In this document: one piece after another, positions 16,479-25,358 of the stretch
Layout of the letters: each line of letters opens with the position of its first letter
Numbering within the stretch: the stretch's first letter is position 1
Source of the DNA: an uncultured Eubacteriales bacterium
GTDB taxonomy: Bacteria > Bacillota > Clostridia > Oscillospirales > CAG-272
Assembly (NCBI GenBank): GCA_934433485.1
Contig: CAKRZR010000013.1
Coordinates: 1 to 64,000 of the forward strand
Length of the DNA stretch: 64,000 nucleotides
Direction of reading: 5' to 3'
The notes under the pieces: model-generated
Told to the model about the DNA's origin: nothing
Database searches by the model: none
Seen by the model: the letters and a program-made list of their open reading frames with translations, nothing else
Made by a program: the position numbers and the translations under genes

Positions 16479-17930
16479 TTATTCTCCGCCCTGCACCGCT
16501 TTTTCGATCTTTTCGATCCGGCCGACGAGAGATTTTTCCGTGCCTGCGGCGTAGGAGGCGAATTTATACGTATTCGGCAGCATCACCTTCACGTAAATCG
16601 CATCGTAACCGCAGAAATCAAAGGCGTACATAGAGCCGAGGTCGACCTGACTGGCGTCGAGACAGATCTGCACCATCTCCGCCGTCTCGCTGTCGCGCGC
16701 TTTTTTGTATTTGAGCGTCGTCTCGATATACGCGTCGCGCACGTGGGACAGTCCCTCGTAAGACAGCCATTCCGTGACCGCGCCGAACAGCTCCGTATCG
16801 GTGACAAACCGCGGCATGACGAACATCATCACGTCGTAATTCGCGCAAAGATAGTCCTCCATCGTCTCGCTTGCCTTCGGGATCGGCAGGATCGCGTAAT
16901 CGTCCTCCATTTCCTCCAGCGCGTCCACGGCAAGGAAAAAGCCGTGCATGAACAGACTGCGCCCTTCTGTGAAAATCGTCGCCGTGTGCCGCTCATCCTC
17001 CATATACGCGTTCGGGGAATGGTACAATTCGTACGCTTTCTCCATCGCGTTCATGTATGCTTCGTTGTTCCATCCAACGGTCAGCCGGTCGTTTTCGTCC
17101 TTGGAAAGGGAGTCCAGTCCCGCGGCGGTGATGTATGAGGTCGCGAATATGTTCTGGTCGTAGCAGTGCAGTCCGTAACGGTCAGTTTTGTCCATTTTAC
17201 CGTCGCCGTTTACGTCAATCGCCGCGTTTTCAATGTACTTCTCCAAAAGATCAAACGTCCAGCCGCCCTCGCGCACGGTCTGATACAGTGTTTTTGTGTC
17301 GATCCCCTGTTCTGCGGCCAGCCTTGTGTTCATGTACATCGCGGACGTATCCACGGACATGAGCAGATTCGCCGCCGAGGTCGCGTAATACGTCTTTCCG
17401 CCCAGCGAGAGCTTTTCGCTGATGTGCGGATTCCACCACGGAGCCGTGAGATCGCAAAGCGGCGCGTCCTCCAGCGTGCGCAGATACCCGCCGATCATCA
17501 GCTCAATGGCAAAGCGGTCGAGCTGGTTCATGACAGCGTAGGAGGCATCGCCCGACGCCGTCAGCTGGATCGCGAGATCGTTCGCGTTTGCAACATACAG
17601 CTCCCCATACTCCGTCAGCTTGATGTCCAGCCGCTCCTCCGTGTCCGCCTGCATCTGCCGGATCGCGTCGTTTAAGACCTCCCCAGTCGACTCCTCACGG
17701 AAAAGATAACAATAATCATTGTAGGTGCCGGAGAGAATCTGCACGTCCCTGCCGCCAAAGGTCAGGCTCTCCGGGATATCCGGCGTACGCTCCGTTTCGA
17801 TCGGTGCGGTGTCGACGGATTCCGGCACAGTATCGGTCCCGGCAGACGCGTCCGGAACCTGCGTGTCCTTTTCCCCGCAGGCGCAGCAGAGCATGGCGCA
17901 GAGCAGCAAAACAGCTGTGTACTTTTTCAT
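16479..17930 (-). CDS. Extracellular solute-binding lipoprotein (paralog 3)
   Basis: A 483-residue lipoprotein related to the pair at 620-3763. The start at 17930 has AAAGGAG upstream and yields a signal with Cys near 18 (LCCACGEK). It shares the layout: a Thr/Pro-rich linker, the PESLTFGGRDVQIL opening, the loop DVNGDGKMDKTD and NPHISEKLSLGGKTYYATS. It begins 22 bases after the AraC gene on the same strand, so the regulator and binding protein form one operon. No ABC permease genes accompany it. Substrate unknown, probably a sugar. Confidence 0.8.
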   Translation of the reverse strand: MKKYTAVLLLCAMLCCACGEKDTQVPDASAGTDTVPESVDTAPIETERTPDIPESLTFGGRDVQILSGTYNDYCYLFREESTGEVLNDAIRQMQADTEERLDIKLTEYGELYVANANDLAIQLTASGDASYAVMNQLDRFAIELMIGGYLRTLEDAPLCDLTAPWWNPHISEKLSLGGKTYYATSAANLLMSVDTSAMYMNTRLAAEQGIDTKTLYQTVREGGWTFDLLEKYIENAAIDVNGDGKMDKTDRYGLHCYDQNIFATSYITAAGLDSLSKDENDRLTVGWNNEAYMNAMEKAYELYHSPNAYMEDERHTATIFTEGRSLFMHGFFLAVDALEEMEDDYAILPIPKASETMEDYLCANYDVMMFVMPRFVTDTELFGAVTEWLSYEGLSHVRDAYIETTLKYKKARDSETAEMVQICLDASQVDLGSMYAFDFCGYDAIYVKVMLPNTYKFASYAAGTEKSLVGRIEKIEKAVQGGE

Positions 17931-17952
17931 GGCTTCGACTCCTTTTCTCTCG

Positions 17953-18870
17953 CTATTTTTTCGTTTTTTTTCGACGTTGTTTCTGGAAGAACTCCACCGT
18001 CCGTACTCGCTCCGCGCGTTCATGCACCTGCCGTAGCTCCACCGTCGCCGTACGCAGCCGTTTCGCGTCGGACAATGTGTATCCGCGGATCGTTTTGAAC
18101 AGGCGGCTCGCGTAGTTCGGATCCTGTATCCCGACCTGTGCGACAGCCTCCCGCAGCGGCATCCCGTAGTGTACCACCAGTGTTTCGAGCCGTTCCACGC
18201 GTACCGTATTGATATACGCCGCGAGCGTCATGCCGACCGATTCCGTGAACATATGGCTGAGATAGCCCGGCGAGATCTCCAGATGCGCCGCCACATCCGG
18301 CACGCGTATCTGCTCGGCGATATGTTCCACAACGTACTGCCTGGCATGATTCACGTACCATTTGCTGCCAAACGTACCGTCCTCCGTGCGCCGCTTGAGA
18401 TAGATCTCCGACACCATGCCGAGCAGTGCCAGCGCGTGTGCGCATTTTTCGTCCTCCGTCGGCTGGAGACAGTAATCCCGCGCCAACGCCTCCAGATAGT
18501 CCCGGATCCGCGCGCCGTCCTCACTGTCGTTTTCCCCATCGCCGAAGGTCATATAGAGCGGCAGCGTCACTCCGCCTTCCTCGACGATCGTATACTGCGC
18601 CATAATACCCGCGGTCACGTGTCTGTGGAACCGATCGCTGTGGCAGTAATAGCGGTTGTTCTGATACGGCAGGCATACCACCGATCCGGCAGGAACTGAA
18701 AACACATGGCCCGTGACCAGATTCTCTACTGTGATGTCTCCGGAAAGAATATAGCAGATCTCAATCTCCTCCGCCATTCCGTTATTGTGCATCGTGTAAT
18801 GCGCTGTATCAAAGCGGTGCGCGAAGCCGATACGCGGTGTGGACGCAAGCTGTATGTGACAAATGTCCAT
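17953..18870 (-). CDS. AraC-family transcriptional regulator
   Basis: A 305-residue regulator with an N-terminal cupin-like ligand domain (about 1-150: VENLVTGHVFSVPAGSVVCL) and a C-terminal double helix-turn-helix (about 195-290: IRVPDVAAHLEISPGYLSHM and AQVGIQDPNYASRLFKTIRG). The start at 18870 is set by AGGAGGAAG. It is divergent from the glycyl radical enzyme gene across a 228-base gap and upstream of a solute-binding gene, so it may control one or both. The ligand is probably a sugar, by family habit. Confidence 0.88.
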   Translation of the reverse strand: MDICHIQLASTPRIGFAHRFDTAHYTMHNNGMAEEIEICYILSGDITVENLVTGHVFSVPAGSVVCLPYQNNRYYCHSDRFHRHVTAGIMAQYTIVEEGGVTLPLYMTFGDGENDSEDGARIRDYLEALARDYCLQPTEDEKCAHALALLGMVSEIYLKRRTEDGTFGSKWYVNHARQYVVEHIAEQIRVPDVAAHLEISPGYLSHMFTESVGMTLAAYINTVRVERLETLVVHYGMPLREAVAQVGIQDPNYASRLFKTIRGYTLSDAKRLRTATVELRQVHERAERVRTVEFFQKQRRKKTKK

Positions 18871-18998
18871 ATTCTTCCTCCTGCGCACGTTTCGATTTGG
18901 TGCAATTCTTTTCTGATAGTATAGCAGAGGATCGCCGGAAACACAAGAGGAAACCAAAAAATAATCGCAGAAAAATCCAGATTTCGCAGAAATTTATA

Positions 18999-19027
18999 TG
19001 GACATATCGCGAAAAACCTGCTATACT
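18999..19027 (+). promoter_or_regulatory. Promoter of the glycyl radical enzyme gene
   Basis: TGGACA, 17 bp, TATACT. The imperfect -35 box would suit activation by the divergent AraC protein. Confidence 0.6.
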
Positions 19028-19098
19028 GTATGTATCGCATTCGCCTGTCTCCCGTTTTCGTACAGACGGAGTCTATCGCCTTCCAAGGAGGACATCCT

Positions 19099-21291
19099 AT
19101 GACAAACAATCATCTTCCAAACATGAAAGCCCTCGTGGACGCAAAGCCCGCGGGACAGCTTGTATACCCGAATCTTGCCCGTTACCGCGCGTTCCGCCGC
19201 CATTTCGCCGATCCGATCCCCCTGGCAAAGGCGGAGGCGGTCGCCTATATGCTCGCCAATTATCCCGCGTACGTGGACGAATACGACCGGATCGCCGGTT
19301 CCCTGCGCGGCGCGTATGTCCCGGACGCGGAGATCGATCCGGTAGAGCTCAACCGCGCGAACGACATCTGCGCATCCTACGGATCCCTCTCGTTCCACAC
19401 AAACAGCGACCATTTCGCCCCCGGTTATGAACGGTTCCTGAAGGACGGCATCGACGGCACGCGCGCACGGATCGCACAGTCCCGCCGGGCGCACGAAAAC
19501 GACCCGGACGACCCGGAGTTGAAACATCCCGCGTCCGGCAAGGCGGCGTATCTCGACACGATGGAGACCGTCCTGGACGGCTTCGCGGCGCTTGTGGAAA
19601 ATCACGCAAAGGCGGCAAAAGAAGCGGCGGAAAACGCGGCAGATCCCGACAACGCGGCGTATCTGCGCGCTCTGTCCGAAGATCTCGCGTACATTTCGCA
19701 CGCGGCGCCAGTCACATTCCGGCAGGCATTAAACCTCGTGTGGCTCTGTCATGTCGCGTTTGTCCTGCAGGGCAAGTACGCACAGGCACTCGGCAGAATG
19801 GACCAGTACCTCTATCCCTACTACCGTCACGATATAGACGCGGGTCTTCTGACGGAGGAGATGGCGGAGGAGCTGGTAGCCTGCACGTTTATCAAGATCA
19901 AGGAGCGGCGCTGGACGAGCGGCGACGATGTGGTCAACATCTGCATCGGCGGCGTGAAGCCGGACGGCTCCGAGGGCATCAACGAGCTGTCCTACGTGAT
20001 CCTCCACGCCGTGCGCGACTGCAATATTCCCGGCCCGAACCTCTCCGCGCGACTGCACACCGGCATGCCGGACAAATTTCTTGACGAATGCTTGCAGGTC
20101 ATCGGCACGGGTCTTGGCTATCCGGCACTGATGAACGACCTTGTGAACATTCCCGCGCTCCACCGGCACGGTTATTCTCTGGAGGACGCACGCGACTACT
20201 GCTTTGTCGGCTGCATCGAGAACTTTATCCCCGGCAGACAGCCTGCATGGTCGGACGGCAGATTCAACGTGCCGGAATTTCTGGAGGGCGTATTCTACCG
20301 CGGCAGATCGAATATCGATACGCACTACTGCGGCGTGGATACCGGAGAGCTTTCCGCGCTCGACACCATGGAGAAGTTCATGGACGCCTTCGACACACAG
20401 CTCACCTTGGCGGCGGCGGAATACGTGGCGATCTTCAACAACACGAACGATTCCATCAACCGCAAGAACTTCACCGATCCGTTCATGTCCCTCTTCTGCG
20501 AGGACTGCATCGGACGCGCCATGGACATCAACGACGGCGGCGCGAAATATCCGTCCTGCCACGGCGCGGTCGCCATGGGCATTGCCACAGTCGCGGATTC
20601 CCTCGCGGCGATCGAAAAAACCGTGTACCACGACCACACCTGCACGCTGACCGAGCTGCGCGACGCCATGCAGGCCGATTTTGCCGGGTACGAGGTATTG
20701 CAGGCGAAGCTGATCGCTTGCCCGAAATACGGCAACGACGACGATTTCGTGGACAAATACGCGATCTGGTACGTCAAACGGCTCGATGAGCTGTTCGCGC
20801 CTTTCCGCACCCGCGACGGAGGTCCGTTCTATACCGCGATCGCCAGCAACACGCAGAGCGTCTACGCCGGTATGGGCATCGGCGCGACCCCGGACGGACG
20901 GCACGCCAAGGTTCCGCTCTCCGACGCCGCCTCCCCGACCTACGGCATGGATAAAAACGGTCCTACCGCGACGTTCCTGTCGATGTGCAAGCCCGACTAC
21001 CGGCTCGTCTCCTGCGGCACGGTGCTCAACCAGAAATACACCCCCGATATGCTCCGCGATCCGGTAAAGCGGCAGGCGCTCATTTCCGCCATCGAGGTCT
21101 ATTTCGACCGCGGCGGCCAGGAAGTGCAGATCAACTGCGTATCGAAGGAAATGCTCCGTGACGCGATGGCGCACCCGGAAAAGTACCAGAATCTCGTGGT
21201 GCGCGTATCCGGCTTCAGCGCGTACTTCACCTCCCTCGACCGCGCCGTGCAGGAGGATATCCTCCACCGCACCGAACACGCGGAAATCTAA
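19099..21291 (+). CDS. Glycyl radical enzyme, pyruvate formate-lyase superfamily
   Basis: A 730-residue glycyl radical enzyme. The catalytic Cys 372 lies in FVGCIENFIPG, and the radical-bearing Gly 705 in RVSGFSAYFTSLDR, followed by the expected HRTEH tail. Members include pyruvate formate-lyase, diol/glycerol dehydratases, choline lyase and hydroxyproline dehydratase. The sequence around the Cys does not match a subgroup I can name with confidence, and it is shorter than most PFL-type enzymes (about 760-850). AAGGAGG precedes the start at 19099. A divergent AraC regulator and a downstream zinc dehydrogenase flank it. No activating enzyme is encoded beside it, which is unusual. Works only under anaerobic conditions. 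Confidence 0.88.
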   Translation: MTNNHLPNMKALVDAKPAGQLVYPNLARYRAFRRHFADPIPLAKAEAVAYMLANYPAYVDEYDRIAGSLRGAYVPDAEIDPVELNRANDICASYGSLSFHTNSDHFAPGYERFLKDGIDGTRARIAQSRRAHENDPDDPELKHPASGKAAYLDTMETVLDGFAALVENHAKAAKEAAENAADPDNAAYLRALSEDLAYISHAAPVTFRQALNLVWLCHVAFVLQGKYAQALGRMDQYLYPYYRHDIDAGLLTEEMAEELVACTFIKIKERRWTSGDDVVNICIGGVKPDGSEGINELSYVILHAVRDCNIPGPNLSARLHTGMPDKFLDECLQVIGTGLGYPALMNDLVNIPALHRHGYSLEDARDYCFVGCIENFIPGRQPAWSDGRFNVPEFLEGVFYRGRSNIDTHYCGVDTGELSALDTMEKFMDAFDTQLTLAAAEYVAIFNNTNDSINRKNFTDPFMSLFCEDCIGRAMDINDGGAKYPSCHGAVAMGIATVADSLAAIEKTVYHDHTCTLTELRDAMQADFAGYEVLQAKLIACPKYGNDDDFVDKYAIWYVKRLDELFAPFRTRDGGPFYTAIASNTQSVYAGMGIGATPDGRHAKVPLSDAASPTYGMDKNGPTATFLSMCKPDYRLVSCGTVLNQKYTPDMLRDPVKRQALISAIEVYFDRGGQEVQINCVSKEMLRDAMAHPEKYQNLVVRVSGFSAYFTSLDRAVQEDILHRTEHAEI

Positions 21292-21423
21292 GGATACGTC
21301 GATTGCAGGCTGCTTCAACACATCCTTTTACGTAAATTTACAAAGTACGTCTATCTTTTGCGACGCGTTTGCGGTAGAATAATTGCATAAAAAGTCTCAA
21401 AACAAAAGAAAGGCATGATCCCT

Positions 21424-22536
21424 ATGAAAAAAACGGCAAAATGCGCGGTATTCCACGGCGCGAACAAACCTTTTACCATTGAAGAATATCCCGTTGAAAA
21501 AGCTCCGGCAGGCTACGGCGCGTCCGCACTTTTGGCGAGCGGCGTATGCGGCACGGATATCCATATTCACACCGGCAGACTCGATACCCCGGCGGAAACC
21601 ATCATCGGACATGAATTTGTCGGAAAGCTTTTTGACCTCGATCCGGCAGAGGGCGAGAAGTACGGCCTTAAGGTCGGCGACAACGTGATCGCGGACATTG
21701 CCATCCCATGCGGCGAGTGCCCGCTCTGCCTCTCCGGCGACGACGCAAACTGTATTCACATGCAGTGCGCGAACGGCACGACCGTCGACCACGATCCGCA
21801 CTTCTTCGGCGGCTATGCGGAGGTTAACTACACGCCGCTCGCGAACCTCGTGAAGATTCCGGACAATCTCGATCCGCGCATGGTCTGCACATTCGCCTGC
21901 CCCGGTCCGACCGCCATCCACGCGTTTTCTCTGGCACACCGCGCGAACATCGACGTCTCGTCCATGCGGTACGCCGTGGTGCAGGGACTCGGTCCGGTCG
22001 GCATGTTCGCCTGCCTGTACCTCTGCGCGATCGGCATTCCGCACGTGTACGCCATCAATTTCGGCGTGCAGGAGCAGAAGGAAAACCTCGCCAAGGCGTT
22101 CGGTGTGGAGCACGTTTTCCGTCTCGACGGCACGGACAACGACCAGAAGATCGTCACGAAGCTGACAGAGATCACCGGCGGTCTCGGCGTCGATCTCGTA
22201 TTTGAAGCGTCCGGCGCACCGGCGGCGGTTCCGATGGGACTGTCCCTTCTGCGCAACCGCGGCGTATATCTCGTGCCCGGTCAGTATTCCAACCACGGCG
22301 ACGTGGCGATCTCCCCGCAGCTCATCACGTTCAAAGCGCTGCAGATTCTCGGCTCGTCCCAGTATTCGATGGTGGATGTGCGCAAGTATCTGGATTTCCT
22401 CTCCGCGCATCCGGAGCTGCACGACAAGATCCGCGCCCTCTCGACGGGATACCCGGTGGAAAAGGTGAACGAAGCCTTTGCGGACGCGATGGCGGGCAAG
22501 AACATCAAGACGATGCTTGTCCCGACGGCGGAATAA
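21424..22536 (+). CDS. Zinc-dependent medium-chain alcohol dehydrogenase
   Basis: A 370-residue MDR-family dehydrogenase related to sorbitol/threonine dehydrogenases. GVCGTDIHIHTGR and IIGHEFVGK supply the catalytic zinc ligands; CGECPLCLSGDDANC is the four-Cys structural zinc loop; VVQGLGPVGMFACLY is the dinucleotide-binding motif. It oxidises or reduces a secondary alcohol or polyol with NAD(P). The ATG at 21424 is preferred over 21415 because AAAGG lies 10 bases upstream. It follows the glycyl radical enzyme gene by 132 bases and may act on its product. A strong terminator follows. Confidence 0.85.
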   Translation: MKKTAKCAVFHGANKPFTIEEYPVEKAPAGYGASALLASGVCGTDIHIHTGRLDTPAETIIGHEFVGKLFDLDPAEGEKYGLKVGDNVIADIAIPCGECPLCLSGDDANCIHMQCANGTTVDHDPHFFGGYAEVNYTPLANLVKIPDNLDPRMVCTFACPGPTAIHAFSLAHRANIDVSSMRYAVVQGLGPVGMFACLYLCAIGIPHVYAINFGVQEQKENLAKAFGVEHVFRLDGTDNDQKIVTKLTEITGGLGVDLVFEASGAPAAVPMGLSLLRNRGVYLVPGQYSNHGDVAISPQLITFKALQILGSSQYSMVDVRKYLDFLSAHPELHDKIRALSTGYPVEKVNEAFADAMAGKNIKTMLVPTAE

Positions 22537-22545
22537 GCGACATAC

Positions 22546-22591
22546 AAAAGTGGGGAGAAGATCGGTTCGTCCGGTTTTCTCTCCACTTTTT
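22546..22591 (+). terminator. Terminator after the zinc dehydrogenase gene
   Basis: AAAAGTGGGGAG pairs with CTCTCCACTTTTT. Confidence 0.85.
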
Positions 22592-22646
22592 GTGTTTATC
22601 AAGGCGCGCTGTCTGCCGGACACGGAAAAATCAAGCACCGCCCGCT

Positions 22647-22674
22647 TTGCATTTGTGCGGCGATATGGTATACT
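22647..22674 (+). promoter_or_regulatory. Promoter of the XRE regulator gene
   Basis: TTGCAT, 16 bp, TATACT. Confidence 0.7.
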
Positions 22675-22709
22675 ATAGGCATAAAATAAAGACAGGGAGG
22701 ACATATGCC

Positions 22710-23240
22710 ATGTGTGACAACGAAAAAATCGGCGCGTACATCGCGTCCCTGCGCAAGGCGGTCGGGCTGACGCAGGCGGGGCTTGGGGAGCGGCTCGGCG
22801 TGACGGGGCAGGCAGTCTCTGGCTGGGAGCGCGGCGAATTTCTGCCAGACACGGGGATTTTACAGGATCTCGCGCTCATTCTCGACACATCCGTGGACGC
22901 GCTGCTCGGCGGAGGATCGTGCGGATGGCGGTATCGGCGGCGTGTGACCGTGGAACAGATGACGGAGGCGATCGCCTGTATCCGGCGTATGCGGGAGCTG
23001 CTCGGTGCGGATCACTTTCTCTACCGCACCATGGTGGACGCACTGGATAATCGGATGCATAGCTCCGTGGAAATGGCGTTCGTGGAGGATCGGTACCGGG
23101 AGGCGTATGTCGTGGAGGCGTTATGCGAATGCGCACGCAACGGGGACTACGTGAATCTGACAGACGTACAGCGGAACATCCATGCCGATCGTCCCCGGGA
23201 CGCCGGGATCGCGATCCTGCGGGAGCTGGGAATGAAATAA
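22710..23240 (+). CDS. XRE-family transcriptional regulator
   Basis: A 176-residue protein with an N-terminal Cro/C1-type DNA-binding domain (about 5-60: LTQAGLGERLGVTGQAVSGW, then LPDTGILQDLALILDTSVDAL) and a C-terminal helical part of unknown role. The start at 22710 has GGGAGG 9 bases upstream and fits the usual beginning of such domains. It is monocistronic, between its own promoter and terminator. Target genes unknown. Confidence 0.82.
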   Translation: MCDNEKIGAYIASLRKAVGLTQAGLGERLGVTGQAVSGWERGEFLPDTGILQDLALILDTSVDALLGGGSCGWRYRRRVTVEQMTEAIACIRRMRELLGADHFLYRTMVDALDNRMHSSVEMAFVEDRYREAYVVEALCECARNGDYVNLTDVQRNIHADRPRDAGIAILRELGMK

Positions 23241-23245
23241 GAAAA

Positions 23246-23293
23246 CCGGACGCGCGGTCTGTGCGGATACACAGGCTGGCGTCCGGCTTTTTG
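23246..23293 (+). terminator. Terminator after the XRE regulator gene
   Basis: CCGGACGC pairs with GCGTCCGG, followed by CTTTTTG. Confidence 0.8.
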
Positions 23294-23334
23294 GGATGCG
23301 CTTAAATCAGCGTTTCCTTTGGTATCGATTTCTC

Positions 23335-24078
23335 TTATTTCCCGTACTTCGCGTATCTGCCAAGGGTCTCGCCGGCGTCCTTGCCTACCACCGTCATCGC
23401 GCGGTTGTTGTAGTGACCGCTGTATTCCTGGTTGATGAAGTCGGGGTTGAGCAGGTTTTCCGTGATCTGGGAGGTAATCCGGGTGAGCAGCAGGAAGTCG
23501 GGATCCTCACGGACGGCGCGTTCCTGCGCTTCCATGATCCGCTCGTCCTTTTCCGGCGTGGTGAAGTATCCGACGCGGATGATGCCGAATTTCTCGATCC
23601 CGCAGTCGCGCTTCAGGCAGTTTTTGAAGCGGATGAGCTTGTCGTAGTATTCGTCCTCCGACAGGTCGCGGATGGCGTCGGATTCGCCCTGGAGCCAGAT
23701 GTAGTAGATGTGCTCGACCGGTTCCGGTGCATCCTCCAGTGCCGACTTCAGCTTGCCGACCGCCGCCTGGTACAGTCCCTTTTCGGGATCCCAGTCGTCG
23801 ATGGTGGTCGCGCCCTGTGCCGCGTGGACAGCCGCTACCGTCACATCGCTGCGGAATTTATGGTATCTGCGGCAGAAATCGGGCAGGAGCGAACCGTTGC
23901 CAAAGCACGCGCCGCCGAGATAGGGCGGCACATCCTCGCCAGCCGGGTGATGCAGCGGAACATATTTCCGCTCAAGCAACTTATATTCGATGCAGCCGGG
24001 CACATCCGAGCGATCCGCCGGCGGCGCCTCGGTCTGTCCTTCCATGTTGCTCTGTCCGCCAAAGAAAAGTATATCCAT
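23335..24078 (-). CDS. SASA-type carbohydrate acetylesterase
   Basis: A 247-residue protein of the sialate O-acetylesterase-like (SASA/DUF303, SGNH-fold) family. FFGGQSNMEGQ carries the nucleophile Ser near residue 10, AAVHAAQGAT is the second block, and IWLQGESDA is a family hallmark. These enzymes remove acetyl groups from sialic acid or plant and microbial polysaccharides. No signal peptide, so a cytoplasmic role is likely. The start codon follows AAAGGATC. Single-gene unit with its own promoter. Confidence 0.83.
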   Translation of the reverse strand: MDILFFGGQSNMEGQTEAPPADRSDVPGCIEYKLLERKYVPLHHPAGEDVPPYLGGACFGNGSLLPDFCRRYHKFRSDVTVAAVHAAQGATTIDDWDPEKGLYQAAVGKLKSALEDAPEPVEHIYYIWLQGESDAIRDLSEDEYYDKLIRFKNCLKRDCGIEKFGIIRVGYFTTPEKDERIMEAQERAVREDPDFLLLTRITSQITENLLNPDFINQEYSGHYNNRAMTVVGKDAGETLGRYAKYGK

Positions 24079-24115
24079 AGTAATGATCCTTTCTGAATCG
24101 GGAAATTTCGAGTAT

Positions 24116-24144
24116 AGTATAGCACATTACGACAGGTTTGTAAA
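24116..24144 (-). promoter_or_regulatory. Promoter of the SASA esterase gene
   Basis: Minus strand TTTACA, 17 bp, TATACT. Confidence 0.75.
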
Positions 24145-24157
24145 GCCCCCTATACCC

Positions 24158-24210
24158 AAAAAAGCGCGTCTGTACACGGCAAGCTCGTATCGTAACCAGA
24201 CACGCTTTTT
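24158..24210 (-). terminator. Terminator of the pepF-metallophosphoesterase operon
   Basis: On the minus strand AAGCGTGTCTG pairs with CAGACGCGCTT (one mismatch), followed by TTTT. Confidence 0.75.
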
Positions 24211-24242
24211 CTATTCGATTCACCCGTGCGGGGCGTTGGCAC

Positions 24243-25355
24243 CTAAAATTCCATCATCTCTACAAACGTGTCCCCGCGAACGATTGCCGCCTCGCGTTTG
24301 CCGTTTTCGCGCAGGATCGCGCCGCCGGTGTAGAGCTTTCTGCCGTCGTAGTCCTTCGGCGGGATCGACAGCACCGCGGTCGGAAACGCTGCGTCACGAT
24401 GCTCCGGTGCGTGCGGCGGGACGAAATACGCCGTGTGCATATGGCCACAGAGCAGGAGATTGATGTGCATCTCGGCAAGCAGCTCCGTCCACCGCGCGTA
24501 GTATTCGCCGCCCACGTCAAACGGGAACTTGAAATACTCCACAAACGGCACATGGCAGATCGCGATCCGCAGTCCCACCCCCGGCGCGTCAAATTCGCTC
24601 TCCCGGTTGGCGATCAGGCTTTCCAGATACGCGGTCTCGCGCTTGCGGAAATTGTCGAAGAAGATCGTACCACCGTATTCGACGTTGTGGTCGTACTTGT
24701 CCTCGCCGCAATCGAGGATCACGCCCCACACATCGCCCTGCCGGAAGGACCAGAAGCTTTCCCGTCTGCCATCCCGGAACGCTGTCGGACTATATTCCGG
24801 AAGCAGCTCCGCCGCATGGCCGCGGGTATCGTGATTGCCGCGCGCGTACAGCACCGGACGGGTCCCATGCACCGCACCGCCCGCCAGCGCGAACGTCGTT
24901 GCAAAGCATTCGATCCGGTCGGAGGAATCGTTGATGTCGCCGTTTAAAACGAGAAGATCCGCGCCGCCGGTCTTTTCCGCAAACGCGCGATAGGTTGCAA
25001 GCGGCACATCGACCGCGCCGTGCGTGTCCGCGAACTGGAATAAGCGCAGCTCTCCGCCCGTATACGGGACAAACGGGTATGTCTCGCGAATCTTTTCCTC
25101 GCCCTTTGGGAAATACGGCGGCTTTTCTTTATACTCGACAAACACCACCGTGTAGTGTCCCGCTCTGTTCAGCGCCGCGCCGGAGACCGGGATCTTGTGC
25201 ATCTCGCCGTAGTGGAGCAGTCCGACCTCCTCGTCCGTGAACCTTTCGCCGTCGATCTCGATCCAGCCGATACCCATTGTGGTCGTCCAAAATAAGATTT
25301 GGTAATCCGCGCCGACGGCAAACACAGCGGGGTCACAGCGCAAATAATCGTGCAT
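24243..25355 (-). CDS. Calcineurin-like metallophosphoesterase
   Basis: A 370-residue protein with an N-terminal beta domain of about 110 residues and a calcineurin-like phosphoesterase domain. Metal ligands are visible in FADTHGAVD, LNGDINDSSD, ARGNHDTRG, ICHVPFVEY and LCGHMHTAY. The layout resembles purple-acid-phosphatase-like hydrolases, with a Fn3-like domain first, but no signal peptide is seen. Substrate unknown. It starts 3 bases after the pepF stop, and its ribosome binding site AAAGGAGTGA lies inside the end of pepF, so the two are translationally linked. Confidence 0.83.
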   Translation of the reverse strand: MHDYLRCDPAVFAVGADYQILFWTTTMGIGWIEIDGERFTDEEVGLLHYGEMHKIPVSGAALNRAGHYTVVFVEYKEKPPYFPKGEEKIRETYPFVPYTGGELRLFQFADTHGAVDVPLATYRAFAEKTGGADLLVLNGDINDSSDRIECFATTFALAGGAVHGTRPVLYARGNHDTRGHAAELLPEYSPTAFRDGRRESFWSFRQGDVWGVILDCGEDKYDHNVEYGGTIFFDNFRKRETAYLESLIANRESEFDAPGVGLRIAICHVPFVEYFKFPFDVGGEYYARWTELLAEMHINLLLCGHMHTAYFVPPHAPEHRDAAFPTAVLSIPPKDYDGRKLYTGGAILRENGKREAAIVRGDTFVEMMEF

Positions 25356-25358
25356 TGC

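Noticed and set aside
19729..21321. 530-residue open frame on the minus strand opposite the glycyl radical enzyme gene
   Set aside because: It mirrors the codon pattern of the real gene in a GC-rich region and has no recognisable motif or binding site.
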